Assembly: GCF_022899355.1 (NCBI RefSeq)
Contig: NZ_JALJCK010000001.1
Coordinates: forward strand, 713,777 to 777,776
DNA: 64,000 nucleotides
Direction of reading: 5' to 3'
Source of the DNA: Shinella yambaruensis
Lineage (GTDB): Bacteria; Pseudomonadota; Alphaproteobacteria; Rhizobiales; Rhizobiaceae
In this document: one piece after another, positions 18,207-27,104 of the stretch
Numbering within the stretch: position 1 is the stretch's first letter
How the letters are laid out: each line of letters opens with the position of its first letter
Position numbers and translations under genes: made by a program
Notes under the pieces: generated by a model
Told to the model about the DNA's origin: nothing
The model's database searches: none
The model's input: the letters and a program-made list of their open reading frames with translations, nothing else

Positions 18207-20321
18207 TCAGGCCTTGCGCAGCCAGACGCGGTTGTCGTGGAAGGCGGCGCCGCCATAGGGCGCGACCGGATCGGCGCCGGTCAGGACATTGATGCCCTCC
18301 CCGTCGAGATGGGCGGAATTCGGCCAGATGCCCTCGGCGATCAGGACGCCGGGTTTCGCGCCGTCGGTGACCCTGGCATGCAGGCGGATATCGCCGCGGG
18401 GATTGCCGAGCTGCACGATATCGCCGTCCGCGATGCCGTTCGCCGCCGCGTCCTCGGGATGGATCATCACCTCCGGCCGGCCCTCGCGCTCGCGCGAACC
18501 CTTCGTCTCCGTGAAGGTGGAGTTGAGGAAGGTGCGGGCGGGCGACGTGGCGAGGCGGAAGGGATGATCCGCATCCGGCGTCTCGATGATCGCCACATGA
18601 TCCGGGAAGGCCGGCAGCGCCTCGTGCGGGCCGAAGGCGCCGAGCGCCCTGGGCGGCCGGTTGGGCGCCGGCGTGTTCGTCCAGTTCGGCCTGAAGCGGA
18701 ATTTCCCGTCCGGAAAGCCGAACCCCTTCACGAAATGCGCGGTGTCGAAATCCGGCTGGCAGTCGATCCACTTCTCCTCGCCCAGCCTGTCGAAATCCAT
18801 CTCGTAATAAGGCAGCATGCGGGTGATGTGCTCGCGCTCGGACAGGCCGAAGCCCGGCATGCCTCCGACGCCGAGGCGCTTGGCCAGTTCCTCGATGACG
18901 AAGAGATTGGTGCGCACGGTGGCCGGCGGCTCCACGAGCTTGGGGCCGAGCAGGATGTGCTGGTGGCCGCCGCCGCGGTAGATATCGTCGTGCTCGACGA
19001 ACATGGTGGCGGGCAGCACGATATCGGCGAGCCTTGCCGTATCGGTCATGAAATGCTCGTGCACCGCGACGAAGAGGTCGTCGCGCAGGAAGCCCTGCTT
19101 CACCAGGCGCTGCTCCGGCGCCACGTTCGCCGGGTTGGTGTTCTGGATGAGCATGGCGGTGACGGGGCCGCGCCCGCGCAGCGCGACGGCATCGCCAGTG
19201 AGGACGCGGCCGATCTGCGACTGGTCGAGCATGCGGATGTCGCTGTCCGCCATCCTTGCGCCCGTCAGCTCTGCCTTGCGCAGGTGGAAGATGTCGGAAT
19301 TGCTGTGGAAGGCGCCGCCGCCCTCGTATTGCCAGGAGCCGAGCACGGTGGCGACCGAAAGCGCCGCATGCATGGAGACCGCGCCGTTGCGGCTGCGGGT
19401 GAAGCCGTAGCCGAGGCGGAAGAAGCTCTTCCTCGTGCGTCCGACCAGGGCGGCGAAGGCCTCGATCTCCGCGACGCCGAGGCCGGTGATGCCGGCCGCC
19501 CATTCCGGGTTGCGCGTTGCAAGATGCGCTTCGAGGCCCGCCGGATCGTCGGCATATCTTTCCATGTACGCGCGGTCGGCATAGCCGTCGCGGAACGCGA
19601 CGTGCATGACGGCGCAGGCGAGCGCGGCATCCGTGCCGGGGCGCAACTTCAGCGCGATGTCCGCCTGCTTCATCGTCGGGTTGTCGTAGATGTCGATGAC
19701 GACGATCTTCGCGCCGCGCTCCTTGCGCGCCTTCACCGCATGGGTCATCACGTTGACCTGGGTGGAGACCGGATTGGTGCCCCAGATCACCACGCAATCG
19801 GATTTCGCCATCTCGCGCGGATCGGGGCCGCGCAGCGTTCCCGCGCCCATCGTGAAGCCGGTCCAGGCCGGATTGGTACAGATCGAGCCGAAGAAGCCGG
19901 AATAGCGCTTGGCGTGGCGCAGGCGATCGATGGAATCGCGCTGAACGAGGCCCATCGTGCCGGCGTAGAAATAGGGCCAGACCGCCTCGCTGCCATGGGC
20001 CTGCTCGGCCTTGACGAAGCTTTCGGCAATGGCGTCGAGCGCGGCTTCCCAGGAAATGTCGGCCCATTCGCCGCCGCCCTTCCCGCCCCTGCGCACCAGC
20101 GGCTTCATCAGCCGGTCGGGATGGTAGAGGCGGTCGGCATAGCGGGCGACCTTGGCGCAGATGACGCCGGCCGTGTAGCTGTTGTCGGCGCTGCCCTTGA
20201 CGCGGCCGATGCGTCCATCCGCGCTTATCTCGACATCGAGGGCGCAGGTGGAGGGACAGTCATGCGGACAGGCCGAATGGCCGATGCGCGGTTTTCCGAG
20301 ATGGGGGGTCGCAACGTTCAT
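18207..20321 (-). CDS. Molybdopterin-dependent oxidoreductase (bis-MGD family) with one 4Fe-4S cluster
   Basis: 704 aa. The N-terminal Fe4S4 motif is complete: SACPHDCPSTC with Cys18, Cys22 and Cys26, then Cys55 in GVICAKV. The molybdopterin domains follow with VVIWGTNPVSTQVN, DIVLPATMFVEHDDIYRGGG, and a C-terminal MGD-binding domain from about 590 (RTFLNSTFTETKG, then VQLGNPRGDIRLHARV). No Tat signal, so it is probably cytosolic. There is no partner subunit nearby and the substrate is unknown. moaD and moaE for the cofactor lie 8 kb away. ATG at 20321; it is divergent from rlmJ across 111 bp. Confidence 0.92.
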   Translation of the reverse strand: MNVATPHLGKPRIGHSACPHDCPSTCALDVEISADGRIGRVKGSADNSYTAGVICAKVARYADRLYHPDRLMKPLVRRGGKGGGEWADISWEAALDAIAESFVKAEQAHGSEAVWPYFYAGTMGLVQRDSIDRLRHAKRYSGFFGSICTNPAWTGFTMGAGTLRGPDPREMAKSDCVVIWGTNPVSTQVNVMTHAVKARKERGAKIVVIDIYDNPTMKQADIALKLRPGTDAALACAVMHVAFRDGYADRAYMERYADDPAGLEAHLATRNPEWAAGITGLGVAEIEAFAALVGRTRKSFFRLGYGFTRSRNGAVSMHAALSVATVLGSWQYEGGGAFHSNSDIFHLRKAELTGARMADSDIRMLDQSQIGRVLTGDAVALRGRGPVTAMLIQNTNPANVAPEQRLVKQGFLRDDLFVAVHEHFMTDTARLADIVLPATMFVEHDDIYRGGGHQHILLGPKLVEPPATVRTNLFVIEELAKRLGVGGMPGFGLSEREHITRMLPYYEMDFDRLGEEKWIDCQPDFDTAHFVKGFGFPDGKFRFRPNWTNTPAPNRPPRALGAFGPHEALPAFPDHVAIIETPDADHPFRLATSPARTFLNSTFTETKGSREREGRPEVMIHPEDAAANGIADGDIVQLGNPRGDIRLHARVTDGAKPGVLIAEGIWPNSAHLDGEGINVLTGADPVAPYGGAAFHDNRVWLRKA

Positions 20322-20432
20322 GGCTTTTCTATATTGCAGAGCACGAAGTGCCAAAAGGCAAATCATTCTACCATTGCAACAATTCATCGTCGCATCAGCG
20401 CGGATGATCGCGGGCGTCGCACGGGGCCTGAA

Positions 20433-21293
20433 ATGAACTACCGCCACATCTACCATGCCGGCAATTTCGCGGACGTGCTGAAACATGCCGTGCTCGCCCG
20501 CCTCGTCCTCTATATGCAGGGCAAGGACAAAGCCTTTCGCGTGCTCGACACCCATGCCGGCATCGGCCTCTACGACCTTTCGAGCGAGGAAGCGCAGAAG
20601 ACCGGCGAATGGCGCGACGGCATCGGCCGGCTTCTCGACGGCGACCTGCCTTCTCCGGTGGCCGATATCCTCGCCCCCTACCTGAAGGCCGTCCAGGACC
20701 TCAATCCGCAAGGCGGGCTGACCTGGTATCCCGGCTCGCCGAAACTGGCGCGCCAGCTCTTCCGCCCGCAGGACCGGCTCTCCGCCATGGAACTGCACCC
20801 GGATGACTACGAGACGCTGCACCGGCTGTTCGACGGCGACTTCCAGAGCCGCATCACCAGGCTCGACGGCTGGCTGTCGCTCGGCGCGCACCTGCCGCCG
20901 AAGGAGAAGCGCGGCATCGTGCTGGTCGATCCGCCCTTCGAGATCGAGGGCGAATACGAGCGGCTGGTGGAGGGACTGGAAAAGGCGGTGCGTCGCTTTG
21001 CCGGCGGGGTCTATTGCCTGTGGTACCCGCTGAAGAAGAACGCCCCCATCGCCGCCTTCCACAAGGCGCTGAAGGCGACGGGCATTCCCAAGATGCTCTG
21101 CGCGGAGCTTTCGGTGAAGAGCGACCGCGAGACGACGGGACTGACGGGCTCCGGCCTCATCGTCGTCAATCCGCCCTATACGCTGAAGCAGGAGCTCGAC
21201 GTGCTGCTGCCCTTCCTCAAGGAGCGGCTGGCGCAGGACCGCTTCGCCTCGGCCCGCGCCTTCTGGCTCGCGGGGGAAACGAAGGCCTCTTGA
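20433..21293 (+). CDS. rlmJ: 23S rRNA (adenine-2030-N6)-methyltransferase RlmJ
   Basis: 286 aa. The family N terminus MNYRHIYHAGNFADVLKHAV is unmistakable. SAM-binding segments are LDTHAGIGLYDL near residue 38 and SAMELHPDDY near 125. The catalytic motif is VLVDPPFE near 170, and NPPY occurs near the C terminus. RlmJ methylates N6 of A2030 in 23S rRNA using S-adenosylmethionine in the cytosol. The start lies directly after the divergent promoter region shared with the molybdopterin oxidoreductase. Confidence 0.96.
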   Translation: MNYRHIYHAGNFADVLKHAVLARLVLYMQGKDKAFRVLDTHAGIGLYDLSSEEAQKTGEWRDGIGRLLDGDLPSPVADILAPYLKAVQDLNPQGGLTWYPGSPKLARQLFRPQDRLSAMELHPDDYETLHRLFDGDFQSRITRLDGWLSLGAHLPPKEKRGIVLVDPPFEIEGEYERLVEGLEKAVRRFAGGVYCLWYPLKKNAPIAAFHKALKATGIPKMLCAELSVKSDRETTGLTGSGLIVVNPPYTLKQELDVLLPFLKERLAQDRFASARAFWLAGETKAS

Positions 21294-21341
21294 CCTTTGC
21301 CGTCCGGCGGCAACAATCGCGCGCCGAACCGGGAGACCTTC

Positions 21342-21374
21342 ATGACGCCATTCCTCGCAGCCGCCGAACGATGA
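21342..21374 (+). CDS. Possible 10-codon leader peptide before RNase T2
   Basis: A short reading frame MTPFLAAAER preceded by GGGAGACCTTC, a stronger ribosome site than that of the RNase T2 gene. Its TGA overlaps the RNase T2 ATG (ATGA). This is the arrangement expected for translational coupling. It could be chance. Confidence 0.35.
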   Translation: MTPFLAAAER

Positions 21375-22099
21375 GCCGGCTGCTTTCCTTCCCCCTCGCC
21401 CGCCCCCTCTGTCTGCTGCTCGCCGGGCTCGCGCTGCCTGCCGGCTGCAGCGAGGACAAGCCGGCCGAAAAGCCGAAGACGGAGGTGAGCCGCAAGGCGC
21501 CGGAAACGCGCGGGGCGGTGCCGCTCGGCAAGGGGTTCGATTTCTACGTGCTGTCGCTCTCCTGGTCGCCGACCTGGTGCGCGGACAACGATGCCGGCGG
21601 CCGGACGCAGCAGTGCCGGCGCGGCGAGAACAACGGCTTCATCGTGCACGGCCTCTGGCCGCAGAACGAGCGCGGCTATCCGGAATTCTGCCCGACGCGC
21701 CAGCCGGACCGCGTGCCGGAGAACCTCGGCCGCACCGTGCTCGACATCATTCCCTCCATGGGGCTGGTCGGCCATCAATGGCGCAAGCACGGCTCCTGCT
21801 CGGGCCTCAGCCAGAAGGACTATTTTGCCGTGACGCGCGCGGCCTTCGAACGCATCGGCATTCCCGCCGACCTCACGCCGCAGCGCGGCGGTGCCCGGCT
21901 TTCCCCCGATGCGGTGGAGGCGGCCTTCATCGCCGCCAATCCCGGCCTCGACCGCAAGGGCATCGCGGTCACCTGCGGGGACGGCCGGCTGGAGGAGGTC
22001 CGCATCTGCATGACTACGGCGCTTTCCTTCCGCACCTGCCCTGCCGTCGACCGCGCCGGCTGCCGTGCCGGATCCATCGAACAACCGCCCATTCGCTAA
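21371..22099 (+). CDS. Ribonuclease T2 family protein, probable lipoprotein
   Basis: 242 aa. The N terminus has a lipobox (LALPAGC, Cys26), so the protein is probably anchored in the envelope facing the periplasm. The T2 active-site segments are CAS I, FIVHGLWPQ (His93), and CAS II, GHQWRKHGSC (His135, Lys139, His140). The glutamate usual after the first CAS II histidine is replaced by Gln136. Four or more further cysteines could form the T2 disulfides. T2 enzymes cleave RNA to 2',3'-cyclic phosphates. The ATG has no good ribosome site of its own but overlaps the short frame at 21342. Confidence 0.9.
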   Translation: MSRLLSFPLARPLCLLLAGLALPAGCSEDKPAEKPKTEVSRKAPETRGAVPLGKGFDFYVLSLSWSPTWCADNDAGGRTQQCRRGENNGFIVHGLWPQNERGYPEFCPTRQPDRVPENLGRTVLDIIPSMGLVGHQWRKHGSCSGLSQKDYFAVTRAAFERIGIPADLTPQRGGARLSPDAVEAAFIAANPGLDRKGIAVTCGDGRLEEVRICMTTALSFRTCPAVDRAGCRAGSIEQPPIR

Positions 22100-22158
22100 C
22101 GCGTTTCCGCTTTTCTTCGAAACGCGAAAGCGCTCTAACGCTTCTTTCAATGCGATTG

Positions 22159-22206
22159 CGGACGCAAAACCGCTTCGCCCTTTTGTCGGACTTGCCCCAG
22201 AACAGG
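22159..22206. repeat. Short pre-gene repeat, family C (copy 1)
   Basis: The segment around GACGCAAAACCGCTTCGC recurs just upstream of the ABC-F gene (36495-36531), again ending shortly before a start codon. It may be a common promoter-proximal element of this genome. Confidence 0.45.
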
Positions 22207-22215
22207 ATGCCGCTG

Positions 22216-22806
22216 ATGAAGATCTTCTATTCGAGTGCCTCGCCCTATTCCACCAAGGTGCGCATGGCCGCGCATTTCGCCGGCCTTAACGCGCGATCGG
22301 TCGCGACCGACACCAATGCCGACCCGGCGGAGCTGCTGGCCGCCAACCCGCTCGGCAAGATTCCGACGCTGGTGACCGACGAGGGCCTTGCCGTCTACGA
22401 CAGCCGTGCGATCATGAACTATATCGACCGCCAGACGAAGGGCACGCTCTATCCGCGCAATGCGGCAAAACGCACGGAGGTGGACGTGCTGGAGGCGACC
22501 GCCGACGGCATCTGCGACAGCCTGCTCGCCATCGTCTACGAACGCCGCTCGCGGCCGGAGGAGAAGGTCCACCAGCCCTGGATCGACCGGCAGTGGCACA
22601 AGGTCGAGCGTGCGCTCGACCATCTCGAAGCCAACATGCCCCGCCTCGCCAGGAAGGCGCATGCCGGCCACTTCGCGCTGGCCGCGATGCTGCGCTACAT
22701 CGAATTGCGTTTTGCCGGCAAATGGCAGCGCGGCCGGCCCAAGCTGAAGCGCTTCCTCTCCCGCTTCGAGGCGGTTTTCCCGGATTACGCGCAGTTCAAG
22801 GATTGA
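22216..22806 (+). CDS. Glutathione S-transferase family protein
   Basis: 196 aa. The N-terminal thioredoxin fold starts MKIFYSSASPYSTKVRMAAHF and carries NPLGKIPTLVTDEG (cis-Pro loop) and VYDSRAIMNYIDRQ (SNAIL-like glutathione-binding motif). An all-alpha C-terminal domain follows (AAMLRYIELRFAGKWQRGRP). The substrate is unknown. ATG at 22207 is three codons upstream and also possible. No operon partner is evident; a repeat cluster follows. Confidence 0.88.
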   Translation: MKIFYSSASPYSTKVRMAAHFAGLNARSVATDTNADPAELLAANPLGKIPTLVTDEGLAVYDSRAIMNYIDRQTKGTLYPRNAAKRTEVDVLEATADGICDSLLAIVYERRSRPEEKVHQPWIDRQWHKVERALDHLEANMPRLARKAHAGHFALAAMLRYIELRFAGKWQRGRPKLKRFLSRFEAVFPDYAQFKD

Positions 22807-22813
22807 CGGTTCG

Positions 22814-23154
22814 CCCCTCATCCGGCCTGCCGGCCACGTTCTCCCCGCAAGCGGGGCGAAGGGGATATGCCGCATCGGTTTCCTCTACCAATAGCCGTTG
22901 GTGGGACAGCTCCCCTCTCCCCTTGAGCAGGCGAATTGCATATGACAGCACGCTGCTGCTTTCCCCTTCTCCCCCGCGGGGAGAAGGTGGTCCGAAGGGC
23001 CGGATGAGGGGGCTTGCACACCGTCTGACGTCTGCGCCACCCCCTCATCCCGCTGCCGCGACCTTCTCCCCGCGGGGGAGAAGGGGCAGGACGCGCCGCC
23101 TCATCCATATGCAATTCGCCTGCCGCTTGCGGGGAGAGGGTTAGGGTGAGGGGC
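22814..23154. repeat. Composite family A element with a nested insertion (copy 3)
   Basis: The outer element starts CCCCTCATCCGG and ends TTAGGGTGAGGGGC like the other copies, but its right half is split. The split is flanked by a perfect 18-bp inverted repeat, GCAGGCGAATTGCATATG (22927-22944) and its complement (23106-23123). The 161 bp between the arms consist of further CTTCTCCCC.GCGGGGAGAAGG palindromes with their own CCCCTCATCC ends. Confidence 0.8.
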
Positions 23155-23175
23155 AACCACATTCCCCAAACGCAG

Positions 23176-23203
23176 AAAAGGCCGGGCTTTCGCCCGGCCT
23201 TTT
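23176..23203 (-). terminator. Terminator of the outer-membrane protein gene
   Basis: A perfect 12-bp stem AAAAGGCCGGGC / GCCCGGCCTTTT with loop TTTC. It has a T-run on both strands and lies 21 bp past the stop codon of the beta-barrel gene. Confidence 0.88.
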
Positions 23204-23224
23204 CCGCTTCCAAAGCCGTTTGGC

Positions 23225-23866
23225 TTAGAACTTCACGCCGAGACCGACGCGGACGCTGTGGTCTTCGAAGCCCGACTTCACCTTGGTGCCGCCGAGGTTG
23301 AAGCCCTTCTTCTGGTAGTCGCTGTAGCGGTATTCGATACGCGCCGTGACGTTGTTGGTCACGAAGGCTTCGGCACCGGCACCGGCGGTCCAGCCGACCA
23401 TGTTGCGGTCGTCCTTGCCGGCGGCGTTCTTCATCTCGACATTCGTGCCGGCAATACCGGCCGTGCCGTAGACGAGGACCGGGTTCAGGTCGACACCGAC
23501 GCGGCCGCGGATCGAGCCGTTGACGCCCTGTTTGCCCTTCAGGCCGTTGCGCTCGGCATCGACGCCCGAATAGTTCAGGTCGGCTTCGCCGCCATAGACG
23601 AGCTGGCCGTTCTGCATGTTGTAGCCGCCGTAGACGCCGCCGCCGAGGCCGTTTGCCTTGGCGTCGCCCTGGCGGCTGAAGTCGCCGCGCTGCCAGCTTG
23701 CCGTACCACCGGCATAGGCGCCGGCCCAGTTGCCGCCGGCAACCGGCTCGGAATATTCAGCGGCCGGAGCCTGCGGGATATCGTCGATGGCGTCGGCAGC
23801 GTGAGCAGCCTGGAAAGCGACCATGGAGACGGTCGAAGCGATGAGGGTGGCGATGAGTGTACGCAT
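23225..23866 (-). CDS. Outer-membrane beta-barrel protein (Omp25/Omp31 type)
   Basis: 213 aa with a Sec signal peptide (residues 1-23, ending FQAAHA, cleavage before ADAIDD). The mature part is an eight-stranded porin-like fold: WAGAYAGGTASW, GGGVYGGYNMQNGQLVYGGEADLNYSG, RGRVGVDLNPVLVYGTAGIAG, TARIEYRYSDYQ, and a final strand HSVRVGLGVKF ending in Phe, the usual signal for BAM-mediated insertion. It resembles Brucella/rhizobial Omp25-type proteins. AAAGGAGAATATC precedes the ATG, a strong ribosome site, and the upstream region is AT-rich, so high expression is likely. Confidence 0.92.
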   Translation of the reverse strand: MRTLIATLIASTVSMVAFQAAHAADAIDDIPQAPAAEYSEPVAGGNWAGAYAGGTASWQRGDFSRQGDAKANGLGGGVYGGYNMQNGQLVYGGEADLNYSGVDAERNGLKGKQGVNGSIRGRVGVDLNPVLVYGTAGIAGTNVEMKNAAGKDDRNMVGWTAGAGAEAFVTNNVTARIEYRYSDYQKKGFNLGGTKVKSGFEDHSVRVGLGVKF

Positions 23867-24224
23867 GATATTCTCCTTTACTGAACGACGCCCTCTGTGG
23901 GAGGCGATCGGGCATCGTCATTTCCAATTCAGTCCCGCCCGGTTGAGCGGAAATTGAATAAAGATTGAGGAATTGAAAGAGCCAAAATGTGAAATGATTG
24001 TGGCAGCGAGGCGGCACAAATTGGATGTGACTTTTGCGCACCAGGCGATTTATTAACCATAAAATCAATAAGTACAAAAATCGGTAAAATATACTTCAAA
24101 TTACTTTGAAGTCGCTTTTGCAGTTAATTTTTCTGCAACCAATTGTCATGGGGGAGTTTAAGCCTGCGCCGGGATGTCTATATCTTGGGCCGGTTAATCA
24201 AATGAATCGGCAGGACGGAATTTC
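23867..24224. other. AT-rich divergent promoter region
   Basis: 358 bp between the beta-barrel gene (minus) and the SDR gene (plus). The stretch 23940-24150 is markedly AT-rich for this genome. It contains a dyad ACTTCAAA (24093-24100) / TTTGAAGT (24105-24112). Promoters for both genes are expected here. Confidence 0.6.
24093..24112. promoter_or_regulatory. Palindromic dyad in the omp/SDR intergenic region
   Basis: Perfect 8-bp arms ACTTCAAA / TTTGAAGT around TTAC. It is about 113 bp from the SDR start and 227 bp from the omp start. It is typical in size for a dimeric regulator site; the regulator is unknown. Confidence 0.45.
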
Positions 24225-24989
24225 GTGAACAAGCCCCCCAGGACGGCCCTCGTGACGGGCGGCGCGAAACGCATCGGCAAGGCCATCGTGGAAGACCTCG
24301 TGGCACACGGTTTCGCCGTCGCCATCCATGCCAACACGTCCCTGGAAGACGCCGAGGCGATGGCCCGCGCCTTCAATGCCGGCGGCGGAAGCACCGTCGC
24401 CGTGCAATGCGACCTTGCGGACGGGGCGGCCACAAGCCGGCTGATCGGCACGGCGGCGGACGCCCTCGGCCCTATCGGCCTCCTCGTCAACAACGCCTCG
24501 CTCTTCAAGCCCGACACCGTGGAGGCATTCGACGATGCGCTGTGGGAGCGGCATTTCGCCGTGCATGTGAAGGCGCCGTCGATCCTCGCGCGCGATTTCG
24601 TGCGCCAGCTTCCCGAGGGCGCACCGGGTTCGATCGTCAACATCATCGACCAGCGCGTCTGGAACCCAACGCCGCGCTACTATTCCTACACGCTCTCCAA
24701 ATCAGCGTTGTGGATGGCGACCCGCACCATGGCGCAGAGCTTTGCCCCGCGCGTGCGCGTCAATGCCATCGGCCCCGGCCCGTCGCTGCCGAACGAGCGG
24801 CAGGACGAGGCCGCCTTCCAGGCGCAGGTGGAGGGCCTGATCCTGCGCCGCGGGCCCGGTCTCGACGAATTCGGCCGCACAGTTCGCTTTTTGTTCGACA
24901 CGCCATCCATTACCGGGCAAATGATAGCGCTCGACGGCGGGCAGCATCTCGCCTGGGAAACACCCGATGTCGGGGGAATAGCCGAATGA
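24225..24989 (+). CDS. SDR oxidoreductase, pteridine-reductase-like (FolM/PTR1 type)
   Basis: 254 aa. The NADP-binding TGGAKRIG (11-18) with its Arg is the pteridine-reductase form of the Rossmann motif. The NNAS motif is at 89-92. The catalytic set is Asp142, Tyr155 and Lys159: Asp stands where most SDRs have Ser, 13 residues before Tyr, as in PTR1/FolM. It may therefore reduce dihydropterins or folates; this is inference. The start is GTG at 24225, with GGACGGA upstream. Its stop overlaps the uvrC ATG by 4 nt, so the two are coupled. Confidence 0.88.
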   Translation: MNKPPRTALVTGGAKRIGKAIVEDLVAHGFAVAIHANTSLEDAEAMARAFNAGGGSTVAVQCDLADGAATSRLIGTAADALGPIGLLVNNASLFKPDTVEAFDDALWERHFAVHVKAPSILARDFVRQLPEGAPGSIVNIIDQRVWNPTPRYYSYTLSKSALWMATRTMAQSFAPRVRVNAIGPGPSLPNERQDEAAFQAQVEGLILRRGPGLDEFGRTVRFLFDTPSITGQMIALDGGQHLAWETPDVGGIAE

Positions 24990-27037
24990 ATGGCCGGAAG
25001 GTGGAGGATGGCGGCATCCTCTATGACGAGAACGAGACGGACGACGAGGACGAGCTGCAGGAATCTCCCGCGGCGACGGTCGCCGTCGCGCCCGGCATCG
25101 CCACTCCGGGGATCGACTGGAACGAGGGCGGCGACGTGCCGGAGGGCGTCATCGGCGCCGAGCTGATCCAGCTCTTCGTCAAGCGCCTGCCGAACAGCCC
25201 CGGCGTCTACCGCATGTTCAACGCGGCGGGCGACGTGCTCTATGTCGGCAAGGCGCGCAGCCTGAAGAAGCGCGTGACGAACTATGCGCAGGGCCGCGGC
25301 CACTCCAACCGCATCACGCAGATGATCCGCCAGACAGCGAACATGGAGTTCGTCACCACGCGCACCGAGACCGAGGCGCTGCTCTTGGAGGCGAACCTCA
25401 TCAAGCGCCTGCGCCCGCGCTTCAACGTGCTCCTGCGCGACGACAAGTCCTTCCCCTACATCCTCGTGACGGGCGACACGCGCGCGCCGGCGATCTTCAA
25501 GCATCGTGGCGCGCGCAGCCGCAAGGGCGACTATTTCGGCCCCTTCGCCTCGGCCGGCGCGGTGGGCCGCACGATCAATTCGCTGCAGCGCGCCTTCCTC
25601 CTGCGCACCTGCACCGACAGCGTCTTCGAGACGCGCACGCGGCCCTGCCTGCTCTACCAGATCAAGCGCTGTTCCGGCCCCTGCACCCACGAGATCCGCG
25701 ATGCGGACTATGCGGAGCTGGTGCAGGAGGCGAAGGATTTTCTCTCGGGAAAAAGCCAGAAGGTGAAGGCGCACATGGCCGCGGCCATGAATGACGCCGC
25801 CGAGGAGCTCGATTTCGAGCGCGCCGCCGTCTATCGCGACCGGCTGGCGGCGCTCAGCCATGTCCAGAGCCACCAGGGCATCAACCCGGCCGGCGTGGAG
25901 GAGGCCGACGTCTTCGCCATCCACCACGAGGGCGGCATCTCCTGCATCCAGGTCTTCTTCTTCCGCACCGGGCAGAACTGGGGCAACCGCGCCTATTTCC
26001 CGAAGGCCGACCCGCAGCTTTCTGGCAGCGAGGTGCTGAACGCCTTCCTAGCCCAGTTCTACGACGACAAGCCCTGTCCCCGGCAGATCCTGCTTTCGCA
26101 GACCGTCGAGGAAATGGACCTGCTCAGCCAGGCGCTTTCCGAGCGCTCGAACTACAAGGTCGCCATCTCCGTGCCGCAGCGCGGCGAGAAGAAGGACCTT
26201 GTCGACCATGTCGTCGCCAATGCCCGTGAGGCGCACGGCCGCAAGCTGGCGGAGACGGCCTCGCAATCGCGCCTGCTGGATGGTTTCGCCGCCACCTTCA
26301 AGCTGCCTTACGTGCCACGCCGCATCGAGATCTACGACAACTCCCACATCATGGGCACCAATGCCGTCGGCGGCATGGTGGTGGCGGGGCCGGAAGGCTT
26401 CGTGAAGGGGCAGTACCGCAAGTTCAACATCAAATCGACCGACATCACGCCCGGCGACGACTTCGGCATGATGAAGGAAGTGATGACCCGGCGCTTCTCG
26501 CGCCTCATCAAGGAAGAGGGCCTGCCGGACCGCAGCGCGGACCAGGGCGCGGACGCGGCGGACCTCCCCTTCCCCGCCTGGCCCGACGTCATCCTCATCG
26601 ACGGCGGCCAGGGCCAGATGACGGCGGTGCGCGCCATCCTCGAAGAGCTCGGCATCACGGACCAGGTCATCGCCATCGGCGTCGCCAAGGGCGCCGACCG
26701 CGAGGCCGGGCGCGAGCGCTTCTTCATGAAGGGCCTTGCGGATTTCTCCCTGCCGCCGCGCGATCCCGTGCTCTATTTCGTGCAGCGCCTGCGCGACGAG
26801 GCGCACCGCTTCGCCATCGGCTCGCACCGGGCGCGGCGCAAGAAGGAGATGGTGAAGAACCCGCTCGACGAGATCGCCGGCGTCGGCCCGACGCGCAAGC
26901 GCGCCCTGCTGCAGCATTTCGGCACCGCCAAGGCCGTCTCCCGCGCGGCGATGGCCGACCTGATGGCGGTCGCCGGCATTTCGGAAAGCGTCGCGCGCAT
27001 CGTCTACAACCATTTCCACGACGACGCGGCGGGATAG
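24986..27037 (+). CDS. uvrC: Excinuclease ABC subunit C
   Basis: UvrC makes both incisions in nucleotide excision repair. 683 aa, a little long because of an acidic N-terminal extension ([14 protein letters not shown]). The GIY-YIG nuclease domain follows at about 66-145 ([29 protein letters not shown]). A Cys cluster ([16 protein letters not shown]) follows, then a UVR helix ([20 protein letters not shown]), the RNase-H-like C-terminal nuclease domain ([32 protein letters not shown]), and tandem HhH motifs ([18 protein letters not shown] and [14 protein letters not shown]). It overlaps the SDR gene by 4 nt. Confidence 0.97.
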   Translation: MNGRKVEDGGILYDENETDDEDELQESPAATVAVAPGIATPGIDWNEGGDVPEGVIGAELIQLFVKRLPNSPGVYRMFNAAGDVLYVGKARSLKKRVTNYAQGRGHSNRITQMIRQTANMEFVTTRTETEALLLEANLIKRLRPRFNVLLRDDKSFPYILVTGDTRAPAIFKHRGARSRKGDYFGPFASAGAVGRTINSLQRAFLLRTCTDSVFETRTRPCLLYQIKRCSGPCTHEIRDADYAELVQEAKDFLSGKSQKVKAHMAAAMNDAAEELDFERAAVYRDRLAALSHVQSHQGINPAGVEEADVFAIHHEGGISCIQVFFFRTGQNWGNRAYFPKADPQLSGSEVLNAFLAQFYDDKPCPRQILLSQTVEEMDLLSQALSERSNYKVAISVPQRGEKKDLVDHVVANAREAHGRKLAETASQSRLLDGFAATFKLPYVPRRIEIYDNSHIMGTNAVGGMVVAGPEGFVKGQYRKFNIKSTDITPGDDFGMMKEVMTRRFSRLIKEEGLPDRSADQGADAADLPFPAWPDVILIDGGQGQMTAVRAILEELGITDQVIAIGVAKGADREAGRERFFMKGLADFSLPPRDPVLYFVQRLRDEAHRFAIGSHRARRKKEMVKNPLDEIAGVGPTRKRALLQHFGTAKAVSRAAMADLMAVAGISESVARIVYNHFHDDAAG

Positions 27038-27104
27038 CTGGCCCGGCCTGCCGGCGGGTGCTAGGGTGCCCATACGGCATTCCTTCATTCGAGAGCGAGG
27101 CGCC

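Larger units (their letters stand above)
22807..23224. other. Intergenic region filled by nested repeats
   Basis: 418 bp between the convergent GST and outer-membrane protein genes. It holds a composite family A element (22814-23154) and a terminator (23176-23203). No gene is supported. Confidence 0.75.

Noticed and set aside
17562..20432. A very long plus-strand open frame reading into rlmJ
   Set aside because: It lies antisense to the Nudix and molybdopterin oxidoreductase genes, which carry full motifs. Only the last part, from 20433, is real (rlmJ).
22814..23154. CRISPR array at the repeat cluster
   Set aside because: The repeats are palindromic, of unequal length and spacing, with no regular spacers and no cas genes nearby.
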